Positions 15,833 to 24,673 of a stretch of 41,614 nucleotides of DNA are shown here, one piece after another (position 1 is the first letter of the stretch; each line of letters begins with the position of its first letter). The notes below the pieces were generated by a model that searched no databases, was not told the DNA's origin, and saw nothing but the letters and a program-made list of their open reading frames with translations. Both the position numbers and the translations under genes were made by a program. Source of the stretch: Deltaproteobacteria bacterium (lineage in GTDB: Bacteria; Desulfobacterota; GWC2-55-46; UBA9637); assembly GCA_030690165.1 (NCBI GenBank), contig JAUYHF010000019.1:1-41614 (forward strand), read 5' to 3'.

Positions 15833-17261
15833 ATGGGAGATACCGAAAAAAGGGGATATGCTTGTCCCGGGCAGGATTTACGGGGATGAAGAGACAATAC
15901 AGAGTTTACTAAAAGATGTTGAGGAAAAAAAGGGAGGCGGATTCACGCCTGCAATTGTGCAGGTCTTGAATGTTGCAATGCTTCCCGGAATCCAAAAGGC
16001 ATCCATTGCGATGGCGGATATTCATCCGGGTTACGGTTTTGCCATCGGCGGCGTTGGCGCATTTGACCTTGACGAGGGTGTGATAAGCGTTGCCGGCGTG
16101 GGGTTTGATATAAACTGCGGTGTGAGGGTTTTGGCAACGTCCCTTGATAAAGAGGATGTTGAGGCAAAAAAGGAACAGCTTGCAAACCAGCTTTTCCGGG
16201 ATGTGCCGGCAGGCCTCGGCTCTACCGGGGATATCAGATTGACCGCAGGCGAGATAGATGAGGTTTTGACAAAGGGCGCTGAGTTTGCGGTAAAAAAGGG
16301 ATATGGTTTTCCTGAGGATTTGGAATACATTGAAGAAAACGGCAAGGTAAAAAATGCTGACCCTGATAATGTGAGCAAAAAGGCGAAGGATAGGCAGTTT
16401 AAGCAGGTCGGCACACTCGGCTCAGGCAATCACTATCTGGAGGTGCAGTGGGTTGAAGAGATTTATGACATCAGGGCAGCCGATGCCTATGGCCTCCGCA
16501 AAAATCAGATACTCATCGCAATCCATTGCGGAAGCCGCGCATTGGGGCATCAGATAGGCACGGATTATTTGCAGACGCTTTCAGAGGCGAGCAGAAAATA
16601 TAATATTCCCATCAGGGAAAGAGAACTTGTATGCGCGCCGTTCAAGAGTCCCGAAGGCCAGAGATATTTTACCGCAGTGAACTGCGGCATAAATGGCGCT
16701 TTTGCCAACAGGCAGGTCATAGGCCATCTTACAAGACAGGCTGTCCAGCATGTATTTGGCATAGACATGCGGGATATAAAACTTCTGTATGATGTTGGGC
16801 ATAATACTGTGAAGCTTGAGACCCATGAGGTTGATGGTAAGATGAAGAAACTCCTTGTCCATAGGAAAGGGGCGACGCGGGCGTTTGCTGCTGGTAGAGA
16901 TGAGGTTCCAATAGCATATAGAGATGTCGGTCAGCCGCTCCTTGTAGGTGGGACAATGGGCACAGCATCATATATATTATGCGGCACCCAAAAAGGCATG
17001 GAAGATTGCTTTGGCAGCGCGGTTCACGGCGCAGGCAGGGCGATGTCAAGAGAAAAGGCTAAGAGACGGTGGCGCGGAGAGGAACTTATACATGAGTTAG
17101 CTCAAAAAGGCATATTAATAAAATCAAGGAGCAAGTCCGGAGTTGCCGAAGAGGCGCCTGGCGCATATAAGGATGTTGACAGGGTTGTAAATATAGTTCA
17201 CAGCGCCGGGGTGAATAAAAAGGTGGCAAGGGTAAGGCCGCTTATATGTGTAAAAGGCTAA
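15783..17261 (+). CDS. rtcB: RNA-splicing ligase RtcB
   Basis: This 492-residue ligase joins RNA 2',3'-cyclic phosphate (or 3'-phosphate) to 5'-OH ends using GTP and Mn. Metal-site residues are in FDINCGVRV, LGSGNHYLEVQ, IHCGSRALGHQ and VGHNTVKLE. The guanylylated histidine is His415 in AVHGAGRAMS. No intein is present. The ATG at 15783 has AAGGAG upstream at about 10 nt. Its cofactor archease is at 13038, and in the uninterrupted state the two would be adjacent. The last 4 nt overlap the convergent zinc-ribbon gene. Confidence 0.95.
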   Translation: MSEKPLSVEIKKITPYLWEIPKKGDMLVPGRIYGDEETIQSLLKDVEEKKGGGFTPAIVQVLNVAMLPGIQKASIAMADIHPGYGFAIGGVGAFDLDEGVISVAGVGFDINCGVRVLATSLDKEDVEAKKEQLANQLFRDVPAGLGSTGDIRLTAGEIDEVLTKGAEFAVKKGYGFPEDLEYIEENGKVKNADPDNVSKKAKDRQFKQVGTLGSGNHYLEVQWVEEIYDIRAADAYGLRKNQILIAIHCGSRALGHQIGTDYLQTLSEASRKYNIPIRERELVCAPFKSPEGQRYFTAVNCGINGAFANRQVIGHLTRQAVQHVFGIDMRDIKLLYDVGHNTVKLETHEVDGKMKKLLVHRKGATRAFAAGRDEVPIAYRDVGQPLLVGGTMGTASYILCGTQKGMEDCFGSAVHGAGRAMSREKAKRRWRGEELIHELAQKGILIKSRSKSGVAEEAPGAYKDVDRVVNIVHSAGVNKKVARVRPLICVKG

Positions 17262-17434
17262 AAATCTTCCTGCAGATACAATTCTTCTGTATCCTTTGTT
17301 TTTCGCAATTTTAAGGGGGTCTGGCAATAAGGGCAATATATCTCTGACCCTATCTTTTCATCCCCTGAAATAGGGACATCTGCATCGCATATGGGGCAGG
17401 TCAGATAATGTTTAACCTCACCTTTGAGAGCCAT
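17258..17434 (-). CDS. Small zinc-ribbon protein (LysW-like fold)
   Basis: This 58-residue protein reads MALKGEVKHYLTCPICDADV, then ISGDEKIGSEIYCPYCQTPL, and ends with LYLQEDF. Two CPxC knuckles (residues 13-16 and 34-37) separated by about 17 residues form a zinc ribbon like LysW/ArgW carrier proteins, but the C-terminal glutamate used as the carrier residue is absent. AGGAGG lies 6 nt upstream of the ATG, strong support for a real gene. It is convergent with rtcB and overlaps its stop by 4 nt. It could be a rubredoxin-like or RNA-binding helper; its role is unknown. Confidence 0.8.
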   Translation of the reverse strand: MALKGEVKHYLTCPICDADVPISGDEKIGSEIYCPYCQTPLKLRKTKDTEELYLQEDF

Positions 17435-17497
17435 AAGTTTCCTCCTGTTAATGGTCTATTTGCAGGCACGGTTTTAATCCGCATAGACGGACTATTT

Positions 17498-17519
17498 TGC
17501 CTGTCTGCGCAGACAGGCA
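17498..17519. repeat. Perfect 22-bp palindrome
   Basis: TGCCTGTCTGC is followed directly by its reverse complement, giving a perfect 22-bp palindrome. It lies in the gene-free stretch between the zinc-ribbon gene and the insertion sequence. I recognise this GCCTGTC/GACAGGC palindrome as a type of dispersed intergenic repeat in many bacteria. The rest of 17435-17572 shows no gene. Confidence 0.7.
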
Positions 17520-17572
17520 CGAATAAATTCGCGCCTAAGATGATTAGTCTAACAGTCTTTTCAGACAGATTC

Positions 17573-17590
17573 CACAAAATATTTGTGCTT
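17573..17590 (+). repeat. Left 18-bp direct repeat flanking the IS (target duplication)
   Basis: CACAAAATATTTGTGCTT is identical to 19059-19076. It is partly palindromic itself. Confidence 0.8.
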
Positions 17591-19058
17591 GTAATCCCAA
17601 AGTGATAATGTCCTATTCTGCCAAAGTAGAAATGTCCACTGATTAAAGCCTTCAGGGGCAGGCTCTAATTCAGAGATGCTAAACTGTCCTTATTTTAAGG
17701 AGGGCAGAATGGCAGGAAAGGACATACTCATGGTAAGTCAGGAGGAGAGGAAGCGATTACATCTTATCCACAAAGTGATTGAGGGGGCGATAAAACAAGT
17801 TGAGGCAGCCGAGGTTATCCATTTAAGCTATCGGCACACCAACAGGATAGTAAACAAAGTAAGAAGAGAAGGAGACAAGGCTATAGTCCATAAATCCCGT
17901 GGCAAGCCATCAAACAGGAGATTACCTGAAAAGGTAAAAAATAAGATAGTCAAGCTTTACCGAGATAAGTATAAAGGCTTTGGAGCAACCCTTTTTTCCG
18001 AGAAGATATTTGAAGAACACAGGATTAAAATAAGCGATGAGACCCTGCGTATATGGCTCATAGAGTCCGGAGACATAAAGAAAACCCGCAAAGGAAGAGC
18101 CCACAGAAAATGGCGGGAGAGAAAGAATCATTTCGGCGAGATGGTGCAGATGGACGGCAGTCACCATGACTGGTTTGAAGGCAGAGGTGATAAATCCGTT
18201 CTTATGGGGTATATAGACGATGCAGCAGGAGAAGCCTTTGGCAGATTCTATGAATATGAAGGAACCATACCGGCGATGGACAGCTTCAAGCGCTATACTT
18301 TAAAATATGGTCTGCCTATGAGCATATACCTTGATAAGCACTCTACCTACAAATCAACAGGCAAGCCCACCATAGAAGACGAATTAAACAATACCGGGCC
18401 TTTAAGCCAATTTGAAAGAGCAATGAAAGAGCTTGGAGTAAAAGTAATACATGCAAACTCACCCCAGGCCAAAGGACGGATAGAGAGGCTGTTTAAGACA
18501 TTACAGGACAGGCTTGTGAAAGAGATGCGGCTTCTCAATATAAAGACCATAGAAGAGGCAAATAAGTTTTTACAAGAATACCTGCTCCGATACAACAAGA
18601 GATTTGCCGTAAAACCCCAAAGAGATGAGAATCTGCATAGAGAAATACCCGAAGATTTAAACATGGATAAAATCCTGCGCATAAAGACAGAGAGGGCATT
18701 AAGAAACGACTTTACCGTAGGGCACAACAAGAAACTCTATCAGATAGAAGATAAGACAAGAGCCAAAAAGGTAACAGTAGAAGAAAAGATAGACGGCACG
18801 ATGGCAATAACATACAAAGGAGCCTCTTTAAGATTTAAAGAGATAACCCAAAGACCTGAAAGACAAAAGGAAGCCTTTCCGGTATCCCATCCCAAAAGGA
18901 AATACATTCCTCCTATGGATCATCCATGGAGGAGATTGAACTACAGTAAACATGCTGACAGATATAAAGATATAAACAAAAAAGAATTGAGGGAGGCTGA
19001 TACATAAAACAGGACATTTCTATTTTGGTAAGAATAGGACATTTCTATTTTGGCTTTA
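17591..19058 (+). mobile_element. IS1202/ISNCY-like insertion sequence, about 1468 bp
   Basis: One DDE transposase gene is bracketed by inverted ends. Each end carries two tandem copies of a roughly 24-bp motif with consensus CCAAAnTAGAAATGTCC. On the left these lie at about 17592-17613 and 17614-17637, and on the right at about 19012-19035 and 19036-19058 in opposite orientation. The outer copies are less alike (about 16 of 22) than the inner ones. An 18-bp direct repeat abuts both outer ends, so the element is probably bounded here. Long target duplications are known for the IS1202 family. Confidence 0.8.
17709..19007 (+). CDS. IS1202/ISNCY-type DDE transposase
   Basis: This 432-residue transposase has an N-terminal helix-turn-helix region (residues about 15-60) and a basic linker. 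The integrase-like core has Asp in MVQMDGSHHDW, Asp in SIYLDKHSTY and Glu in KGRIERLFKTLQ, which form the DDE triad. The ATG at 17709 has AAGGAGG about 5 nt upstream; starting at 17676 would add 11 residues without a ribosome site. The frame is intact, so the element may be active. The right inverted repeat begins a few bases after the stop. Confidence 0.88.
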   Translation: MAGKDILMVSQEERKRLHLIHKVIEGAIKQVEAAEVIHLSYRHTNRIVNKVRREGDKAIVHKSRGKPSNRRLPEKVKNKIVKLYRDKYKGFGATLFSEKIFEEHRIKISDETLRIWLIESGDIKKTRKGRAHRKWRERKNHFGEMVQMDGSHHDWFEGRGDKSVLMGYIDDAAGEAFGRFYEYEGTIPAMDSFKRYTLKYGLPMSIYLDKHSTYKSTGKPTIEDELNNTGPLSQFERAMKELGVKVIHANSPQAKGRIERLFKTLQDRLVKEMRLLNIKTIEEANKFLQEYLLRYNKRFAVKPQRDENLHREIPEDLNMDKILRIKTERALRNDFTVGHNKKLYQIEDKTRAKKVTVEEKIDGTMAITYKGASLRFKEITQRPERQKEAFPVSHPKRKYIPPMDHPWRRLNYSKHADRYKDINKKELREADT

Positions 19059-19076
19059 CACAAAATATTTGTGCTT
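19059..19076 (+). repeat. Right 18-bp direct repeat flanking the IS
   Basis: Identical to 17573-17590. Its last base is the first base of the -35 element of the downstream promoter. Confidence 0.8.
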
Positions 19077-19104
19077 TGACTGCCGGCGCTATTTCTGTTA
19101 CATT
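19076..19104 (+). promoter_or_regulatory. Promoter candidate for the HlyD-type gene
   Basis: TTGACT (19076-19081) and TACATT (19099-19104) are spaced 17 nt. The start codon of the adaptor gene is 36 nt downstream. The IS target repeat ends exactly at the -35 hexamer, so the insertion left the promoter whole. Confidence 0.5.
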
Positions 19105-19139
19105 TATACAATTATAAATCTACATGGCAGGCAACTAAA

Positions 19140-20180
19140 GTGAAAAAAGCTATCTCTATTATCTCCATACTTTTCATTATTACCCTTGGGCTGTCTACAT
19201 ATCTTAAGCTTAAAAAACCGGAAAAACCTTCTGGCTGTATTGAAACCACAGGGATTGTAGAAGCTACCGAGGTAGGGCTCGGCCCAAAGATTGCCGGCAG
19301 AATAGATTGGCTCTGCTGCAAAGAGGGAGATGCTGTAAAGGCCGGTGAACTTGCCGTAAGATTAGATGATAAGGAATTAAAAGCAAGGGTTCTTCAAGGC
19401 AGGAAATCGCTTAAAGCAGAAGAGGCATCCCTTAATATAAGCGAGGCAAATTTAGAAAATGCAAGGCTTGAGATAGATGCTGTCAGGGCAGAAGTCCAGA
19501 CAGCAGAGGCGGAGGTTGCAAGAACTAATGCGCTGGCAGAAGACGCAAAAAAGTCCCTGCAGAGGGCCTCCGGGCTTTTTAAGGATGGTTTAATATCAGA
19601 AAGGGAAATGGACGCGGCAAAGACAAATTATGACGCAAATAACGCCCAATTGGATTCTGTAAGGGCGCGAAAGAGGGCGGCGGATGTAAAACTCAAAATC
19701 TCTTTATCCAGCATCAGGACATCCGAGGCGCAGGTGTCTTCTGCAAGGGCAAAGGTGGAGGAATCGCAGGCTGCGCTGAATGTATTGGAGGCTCAGCTCA
19801 AGGATACAGAGATAATCTCGCCCATAGACGGCGTTGTTGCATATAAGGCATTTGAAACAGGAGAGGTAGTTAATGCCGGCTCGCCTGTCTATATCATCCA
19901 CGACCTCAAAAACATCTGGGCAAGGGTTGATATTGAAGAGACAAAAATAGGTGATATAAGGCTCGGTAATACAGCAAAGATAACAGCATCGGCCATGCCG
20001 GATAAGGAATTTAGCGGAGAGATCATTGAAATAGGCAGAGAAGGCGAATTCGCCACACAGAGAGATGTAACAAGAGGCAGGTCTGACATAAGGACATTCA
20101 GGGTGAAGATAGGCATAAGTAAACCTGATGGATTGTTAAAATCAGGAATGACAGTAAGGGCGCGGATATTTTGCAGATAA
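19140..20180 (+). CDS. HlyD-family periplasmic adaptor protein (orphan)
   Basis: This 346-residue protein has an N-terminal membrane anchor (ISIISILFIITLGLSTYL), a split biotinyl-lipoyl domain (GLGPKIAGRIDWLCCKEGDAV and later SPIDGVVAYKAFETGEVV), a long Ala/Glu-rich coiled-coil hairpin (residues about 85-215) and a beta-barrel region. Adaptors of this type link inner-membrane ABC or MFS exporters to TolC-like channels. No transporter gene is next to it; the next gene is an RNA helicase 15 nt downstream. It uses a GTG start at 19140 with a weak ribosome site. The double Cys in the first lipoyl half is unusual. Confidence 0.85.
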   Translation: MKKAISIISILFIITLGLSTYLKLKKPEKPSGCIETTGIVEATEVGLGPKIAGRIDWLCCKEGDAVKAGELAVRLDDKELKARVLQGRKSLKAEEASLNISEANLENARLEIDAVRAEVQTAEAEVARTNALAEDAKKSLQRASGLFKDGLISEREMDAAKTNYDANNAQLDSVRARKRAADVKLKISLSSIRTSEAQVSSARAKVEESQAALNVLEAQLKDTEIISPIDGVVAYKAFETGEVVNAGSPVYIIHDLKNIWARVDIEETKIGDIRLGNTAKITASAMPDKEFSGEIIEIGREGEFATQRDVTRGRSDIRTFRVKIGISKPDGLLKSGMTVRARIFCR

Positions 20181-20195
20181 AAAATGGAGGTTAAA

Positions 20196-21794
20196 ATGGA
20201 AAAGAAGGAAGATGTTAAATTTAGTGAATTAGGCTTAAGCAAGGAACTGCTTCAGGCTGTAGTAAGCATGGGGTTTGAGGAGCCGACGCCAATACAGCGT
20301 AGGACAATACCCATAGTTTTAAAAGGCAAAGATGTTATTGGCCAGGCCCAGACAGGGACAGGAAAGACTGCTGCCTACGGCATACCAATTGCAGAAAAGT
20401 TAGAGCCGCACAACTTTATGGTGCAGGCAATAATCCTTACTCCAACAAGGGAGCTTGCCATTCAGGTCGCTGAAGAGATGAACAAGATTGGCAGGTTTAA
20501 GAAGATTCAGGCTGTTCCCATTTATGGAGGCCAGTCCATAGAAAGACAGATAAGGGCGTTAAAAAAAGGGGTTCAGGTTGTAGTTGGCACGCCCGGCAGG
20601 GTTATTGACCACATAGAGAGAAAGACGTTGCGGCTTAATTATGTAAAGATAGTTGTGCTTGATGAGGCGGATGAGATGCTGGATATGGGATTTGTTGATG
20701 ATATTACCACAATACTTAAAACAACCCCAAAGGAGAGGCAGACCCTCCTTTTTTCAGCTACAATGCCGGATCCGATACTTAAAATAGCAAACCGCTATAT
20801 GCAGAGTCCTGAGAGGGTGACTATTGCAACGAACATAATTACTGCGCCTAAGATAAACCAGATATTTTATGAGGTGAGGCAGTCTGAAAAGACTGACGCC
20901 CTGTGCAGGCTCATAGATGCAGAGGATTCAGACCTCTTTCTTGTGTTCTGCCATACAAAAAGGGAGGTTGATGATGTTGCGGCAGATTTAAAGCTCAGAG
21001 GGTATGAGGCAGAGGCAATACACGGCGACTTTAGCCAGTCCCAGAGAGAGGCTGTGATGAAAAAGTTCCGTGAAGGCAGGATAGATGTGCTGGTTGCAAC
21101 CGATGTGGCTGCAAGAGGCCTTGATATAAGTAAGATTACGCATGTTATTAATTACAGCATCCCGCAGAACCCTGAATCCTATGTGCACAGAATAGGAAGG
21201 ACAGGCAGGGCAGGAAGGGAAGGCATCGCCATAACATTTGTCACCCCAAGGGAAGACAGGCAGCTCAGGCTTATACAGCAAGTCGCAAAGACAAAAATAA
21301 CAAGAGGAAAGCTGCCGTCTGTTCAGGAGATTCAGGAGGCAAGGGCTCTTCGCCTGAAAGAAAAGATTCAGGAATTCATTGATGATAAGCGCTTTGACAA
21401 ATATCTTAAAATGGTTGAAATACTTTCAGACGGTCTTCAGCCAATAGAGGTTGCAGCAGCGCTTTTAAAATTCCAGCTTGAAGGGTTTGGTACAGCAACG
21501 GAGACAGTAAGAGGGGGTGGGGCTGTATCCTTTGATGAAACAGGCGCCCCTCCTGGCATGGCAAGGCTTTTTATAACTGTTGGCAAAGAGCAGAAGATAA
21601 GGCCTGGGGATTTAGTCAAACTCATTGCAGAAAAGACAGGACTTAGCGGTAATACCGTCGGCAATATCAAAATTATGGAAAAGTTCACCTTTCTTGAGGT
21701 GCCGAAGGATTCGGCTGAAAAGGTAATAGATGCTTTGCAAAAGAGTATGATAGGGGGGAGGAAGGTTAATGCGGCGCCGGCAAGACCGAGGTAA
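20196..21794 (+). CDS. deaD: DEAD-box RNA helicase (DeaD/CsdA type)
   Basis: This 532-residue ATP-dependent RNA helicase contains the motifs in order: Q motif GFEEPTPIQ, AQTGTGKT, PTRELAIQ, GTPGRVIDH, DEAD, SATM, ARGLDIS and HRIGRTGRAG. The C-terminus (residues about 450-530, MARLFITVGKEQKIRPGDLV) is a DbpA-type RNA-binding domain. It probably acts in ribosome assembly or RNA turnover. The ATG at 20196 follows GGAGG at 20186-20190 at 5-nt spacing; the upstream ATG at 20184 would place that site inside the gene. The 15-nt gap to the adaptor gene suggests a shared transcript. Confidence 0.93.
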   Translation: MEKKEDVKFSELGLSKELLQAVVSMGFEEPTPIQRRTIPIVLKGKDVIGQAQTGTGKTAAYGIPIAEKLEPHNFMVQAIILTPTRELAIQVAEEMNKIGRFKKIQAVPIYGGQSIERQIRALKKGVQVVVGTPGRVIDHIERKTLRLNYVKIVVLDEADEMLDMGFVDDITTILKTTPKERQTLLFSATMPDPILKIANRYMQSPERVTIATNIITAPKINQIFYEVRQSEKTDALCRLIDAEDSDLFLVFCHTKREVDDVAADLKLRGYEAEAIHGDFSQSQREAVMKKFREGRIDVLVATDVAARGLDISKITHVINYSIPQNPESYVHRIGRTGRAGREGIAITFVTPREDRQLRLIQQVAKTKITRGKLPSVQEIQEARALRLKEKIQEFIDDKRFDKYLKMVEILSDGLQPIEVAAALLKFQLEGFGTATETVRGGGAVSFDETGAPPGMARLFITVGKEQKIRPGDLVKLIAEKTGLSGNTVGNIKIMEKFTFLEVPKDSAEKVIDALQKSMIGGRKVNAAPARPR

Positions 21795-22034
21795 TTTACA
21801 AATCTGACCACATTTTTCTCTCCTTTGCTTACAGGAGATAAGGAATTTAAGAAGCTGAAGGTGAAGTTAAGGTTGAATGGGTGTGAGAAAAAGAAATGGG
21901 GTAAGCGTTCCTGAGCAATTCTCAACTCCAAAAAGCTACGGAATTGGTGAGATAGTACAACTAATTTAGTGAGCATGAACAAGTGTCCCCTTACCCATAC
22001 CGCTCTCTTTTTTTCTCAAGGATGAAAAACATGT

Positions 22035-24371
22035 TTATGGCACGTCTGCGCTGGCAGGGTCAGGAGGACGGTAACCATCTCGCTCTACATCTACGCCCAT
22101 TTCCTTATTGCAGGAACCAACGCTAACTATATGACAGCTAAGAAAACAGGTTCTCGTTCTGGTAGCAGTTACATACCTCCACCTCGGTTTTGCATTACCG
22201 GATACAGGACGAAGGTCGGGAGAAAAATTTAAAAGTCGTAAAGGGAAGCCGACAGGCGGTGTGGGAGCAGCGGTGCCCGGGTCAAAATCGTATAGGACAC
22301 CATCAATAAGATATTCAGCATTCGGCGCCTGTACATTGCTATGAATATTAAAATGGCAATTCTTGCAGGTGGCCCGTGTTTTGTCTATTCTGTTTACAAG
22401 ATGAAGCTCGTGCAAATTATCTTTTCCATCAATGTTGTCCCAAAAGTTAGTATAGGCCGTGCCGGTGTTCAAAAGTAATGACTGATTATGACAGCGGAAA
22501 CACAGATTAAAATTTGAGGCAGAGAAGCTTGTTGGTCCATTAACATCATTGAAAAAAAATGCCCGACGAATGCTCGGATAGGTTGAACCATGGGGACCTT
22601 TTACTGTTGTACCAAGCGCCGGCGCCGCTCTATCAGTAGTTCTGAGGGCGGATTGTGTTATTGGGCCTACTATTGTTTCAAATGCGTTGTTATTGTGGCA
22701 GTCAGTGCAGTTAATAGTCAGGCCGCCGAGTTGGGCAACCGCATCGCCAGGCGGGGAGGCGCCACAATTTAGACCAAATGCAGCCTCGAGTTGCTTACAA
22801 AGCCTCCATGATCGGTTTCTTCCCGGCCCTGCCACAGGATGAAAGGAATTGTTAGTCGTCTGGAATTCTAATTTCTTATTGCTGCAAGGCATTCGGCCCT
22901 GAGCGCAGGCGCAGGTGCTATTACAAACGCAACTCGGAGTTGCGCCGCCGCAATTGCCCGTTACTATCTGGTTGGTGCCGTTGCCTACGGCTGTAATAAC
23001 GCTATCCCCATGACACTTGAAACAGAGCTCATAGATGAACGGCTGATACGGTTGCGCTAGCGCACCAGTGGTCTTCTCGGCACTCGTGCACGCAGGATCA
23101 TTAGTAGAACTTACAGGGTCGCATATTATGCCGTTGATAGTAATATATCTCATCCCCTTTAACCTGCCCCCAGCGTCCCAGGTACCGGGGGTATTATCGC
23201 CCTTTTTTACTGCATGGGGATTGTGGCAATCGTAACATTCCACATGTTTTTCGGTAATAGGACGACCCGCTTCTGCTGGTGGTTGTGGTGATAAGGTAAC
23301 AGGGATAGACTCTCTTACCGTATGACGGCCTGATAGGGCAGGATCATCAATAGGATGACCGCTGCCGGGAGCTATATGCCTTTTATTTATCTCTTCCTTG
23401 ATCTTCTTTGATGAGGGGCCGTTTGTGCTATGACACGCCTCACAGAGGTTTTCCTCCCATGCAATAAGCTGTCTCGGTATCATGTAATCAACCATGACGG
23501 AAGGGTTGCACCCGGCCGGTATATTCGGATTCAGGGAAGTGCAGGCAATTTGATTAACGGCAGGGACACCACCGGTGCCGTCCGGAGTGATAGTATAGGT
23601 AGTATTAGTATCGTATGGAGCTGCAACTGTTCCCTTTATTCCGTGCGGGGTATGGCAGTTAAGGCAGCTTCCCCTGTTCCCGGTTGGGAGGTTCAGTCTG
23701 GTGCTTCTCGGCCATATTAGTTTAGGCGTGGTTGCACTGGTTTCGGTTGTCCCAGGCCAGTAAAATGAGCCGGTGCCGTCGCCTAACGTCGGATCAAAAT
23801 GGGTGGATAACTTAAACACGTCTTTGCCCTGATAGAAACTCCACCTGCCCATATGAAGCGGGCTGGTTGAGTTGTTTATCTTTTCCATGTTTTCATGGCA
23901 GTACCAGCAAAGTTCGGAGTTTGCCCTAGGCGTTGCGGAGTTATAATCTCCCTTAAAGAGAAGATAGGGACTTGGACCTCCTATACCTGATATATCAGAA
24001 GAGGCATTTGGGTGCGGCTCGCCTCCGCCAAAGCTTGCCATAGGTTCATGGCAGTGGAGACATTCGCCGGAGCCGTATGTGCCTGCCTCGGCGGGGTTGC
24101 CGCCGGGGTTGGCGGTATTGTAAGAGCCTGCGCCAGGAAGGGTATTGCAAGGGTCGCTATTGCCGTAGTCTGCCCCCAATCCCCTGTTCACGCCTCCTGC
24201 ACAGGGTGTAAGACCATCTGTTGTGCCGCCGCCGTGTTTGCTGTAGATAAATGCGCCGCCTGTGGCAAAGGCGTCCGGGATTATTTTTAAACCGGACCAG
24301 GGATAAATATAGGCTGTTATGGCAAATACCAAAGATACAGCGGAAAGGAGTAAAAATCTTTTCATGTTCAC
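22035..24371 (-). CDS. Periplasmic multiheme c-type cytochrome (9 CXXCH plus 1 CX3CH)
   Basis: This 778-residue protein has an N-terminal signal peptide (RFLLLSAVSLVFAITAY). Counted from the GTG at 24371, CXXCH sites begin at residues 104, 155, 236, 310, 379, 450, 555, 624 and 669, and a CX3CH site (CFLSCH) is at 742-747. NPHA- and TPHG-type motifs after some sites resemble the doubled-CXXCH and NrfA/OmcA-like electron-transfer families. A Cys-rich stretch (residues about 473-496, six Cys) without heme motif lies between hemes six and seven. It is presumably an electron carrier or part of an extracellular electron conduit; no outer-membrane porin partner is adjacent. AAAAGGGGG lies before both GTG 24371 and ATG 24365, so the start is uncertain by two codons. 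Confidence 0.88.
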   Translation of the reverse strand: MNMKRFLLLSAVSLVFAITAYIYPWSGLKIIPDAFATGGAFIYSKHGGGTTDGLTPCAGGVNRGLGADYGNSDPCNTLPGAGSYNTANPGGNPAEAGTYGSGECLHCHEPMASFGGGEPHPNASSDISGIGGPSPYLLFKGDYNSATPRANSELCWYCHENMEKINNSTSPLHMGRWSFYQGKDVFKLSTHFDPTLGDGTGSFYWPGTTETSATTPKLIWPRSTRLNLPTGNRGSCLNCHTPHGIKGTVAAPYDTNTTYTITPDGTGGVPAVNQIACTSLNPNIPAGCNPSVMVDYMIPRQLIAWEENLCEACHSTNGPSSKKIKEEINKRHIAPGSGHPIDDPALSGRHTVRESIPVTLSPQPPAEAGRPITEKHVECYDCHNPHAVKKGDNTPGTWDAGGRLKGMRYITINGIICDPVSSTNDPACTSAEKTTGALAQPYQPFIYELCFKCHGDSVITAVGNGTNQIVTGNCGGATPSCVCNSTCACAQGRMPCSNKKLEFQTTNNSFHPVAGPGRNRSWRLCKQLEAAFGLNCGASPPGDAVAQLGGLTINCTDCHNNNAFETIVGPITQSALRTTDRAAPALGTTVKGPHGSTYPSIRRAFFFNDVNGPTSFSASNFNLCFRCHNQSLLLNTGTAYTNFWDNIDGKDNLHELHLVNRIDKTRATCKNCHFNIHSNVQAPNAEYLIDGVLYDFDPGTAAPTPPVGFPLRLLNFSPDLRPVSGNAKPRWRYVTATRTRTCFLSCHIVSVGSCNKEMGVDVERDGYRPPDPASADVP

Positions 24372-24673
24372 AATACCCCCTTTTACGTAAAGTTAAGAGT
24401 CAACAGTCAAAAGCTAAATCAGATAAACCTGCCGCATCTTGCCCATCAGTCCGCCTGATATGGCTCTAATCCTAACAAAATTATATTTGTCAAGATAAAG
24501 AGGAGTAGGGAGATGATGCGTGACGCTTCCCACATTTTTTAAAAACCATTTGTTTCAATAGATATAATTTTATGTCCGAAACAACCTTTAACCTGTTAGT
24601 TTTAAAAAGCGAGATTATTTTGCCCAGCTCATAATGATACTTTTCCAGCAATCTCAAATTGCTCTCCTTTTAC
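24372..24673. other. Non-coding region between the cytochrome and XRE genes
   Basis: I see no gene here. Four degenerate heptamers (GTTAAGA, GTCAACA, GTCAAAA, GCTAAAT) lie at 24392-24419. On the minus strand TTGACA at 24493-24488 could be a -35 element for the cytochrome gene, but no convincing -10 follows. The remainder is AT-rich. Confidence 0.5.

Noticed and set aside
15783-17261. Intein in RtcB
   Set aside because: RtcB genes sometimes carry inteins, but this one is of normal length with uninterrupted metal and histidine motifs.
21437-21982. 181-codon minus-strand open frame
   Set aside because: It is antisense to the helicase C-terminus and runs into the spacer. It shows no domain and has Ser/Phe-rich content typical of antisense frames.
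21795-22034. Gene or structured RNA between the helicase and cytochrome genes
   Set aside because: No frame with a ribosome site, no clear hairpin with a T-tract and no RNA motif could be seen.
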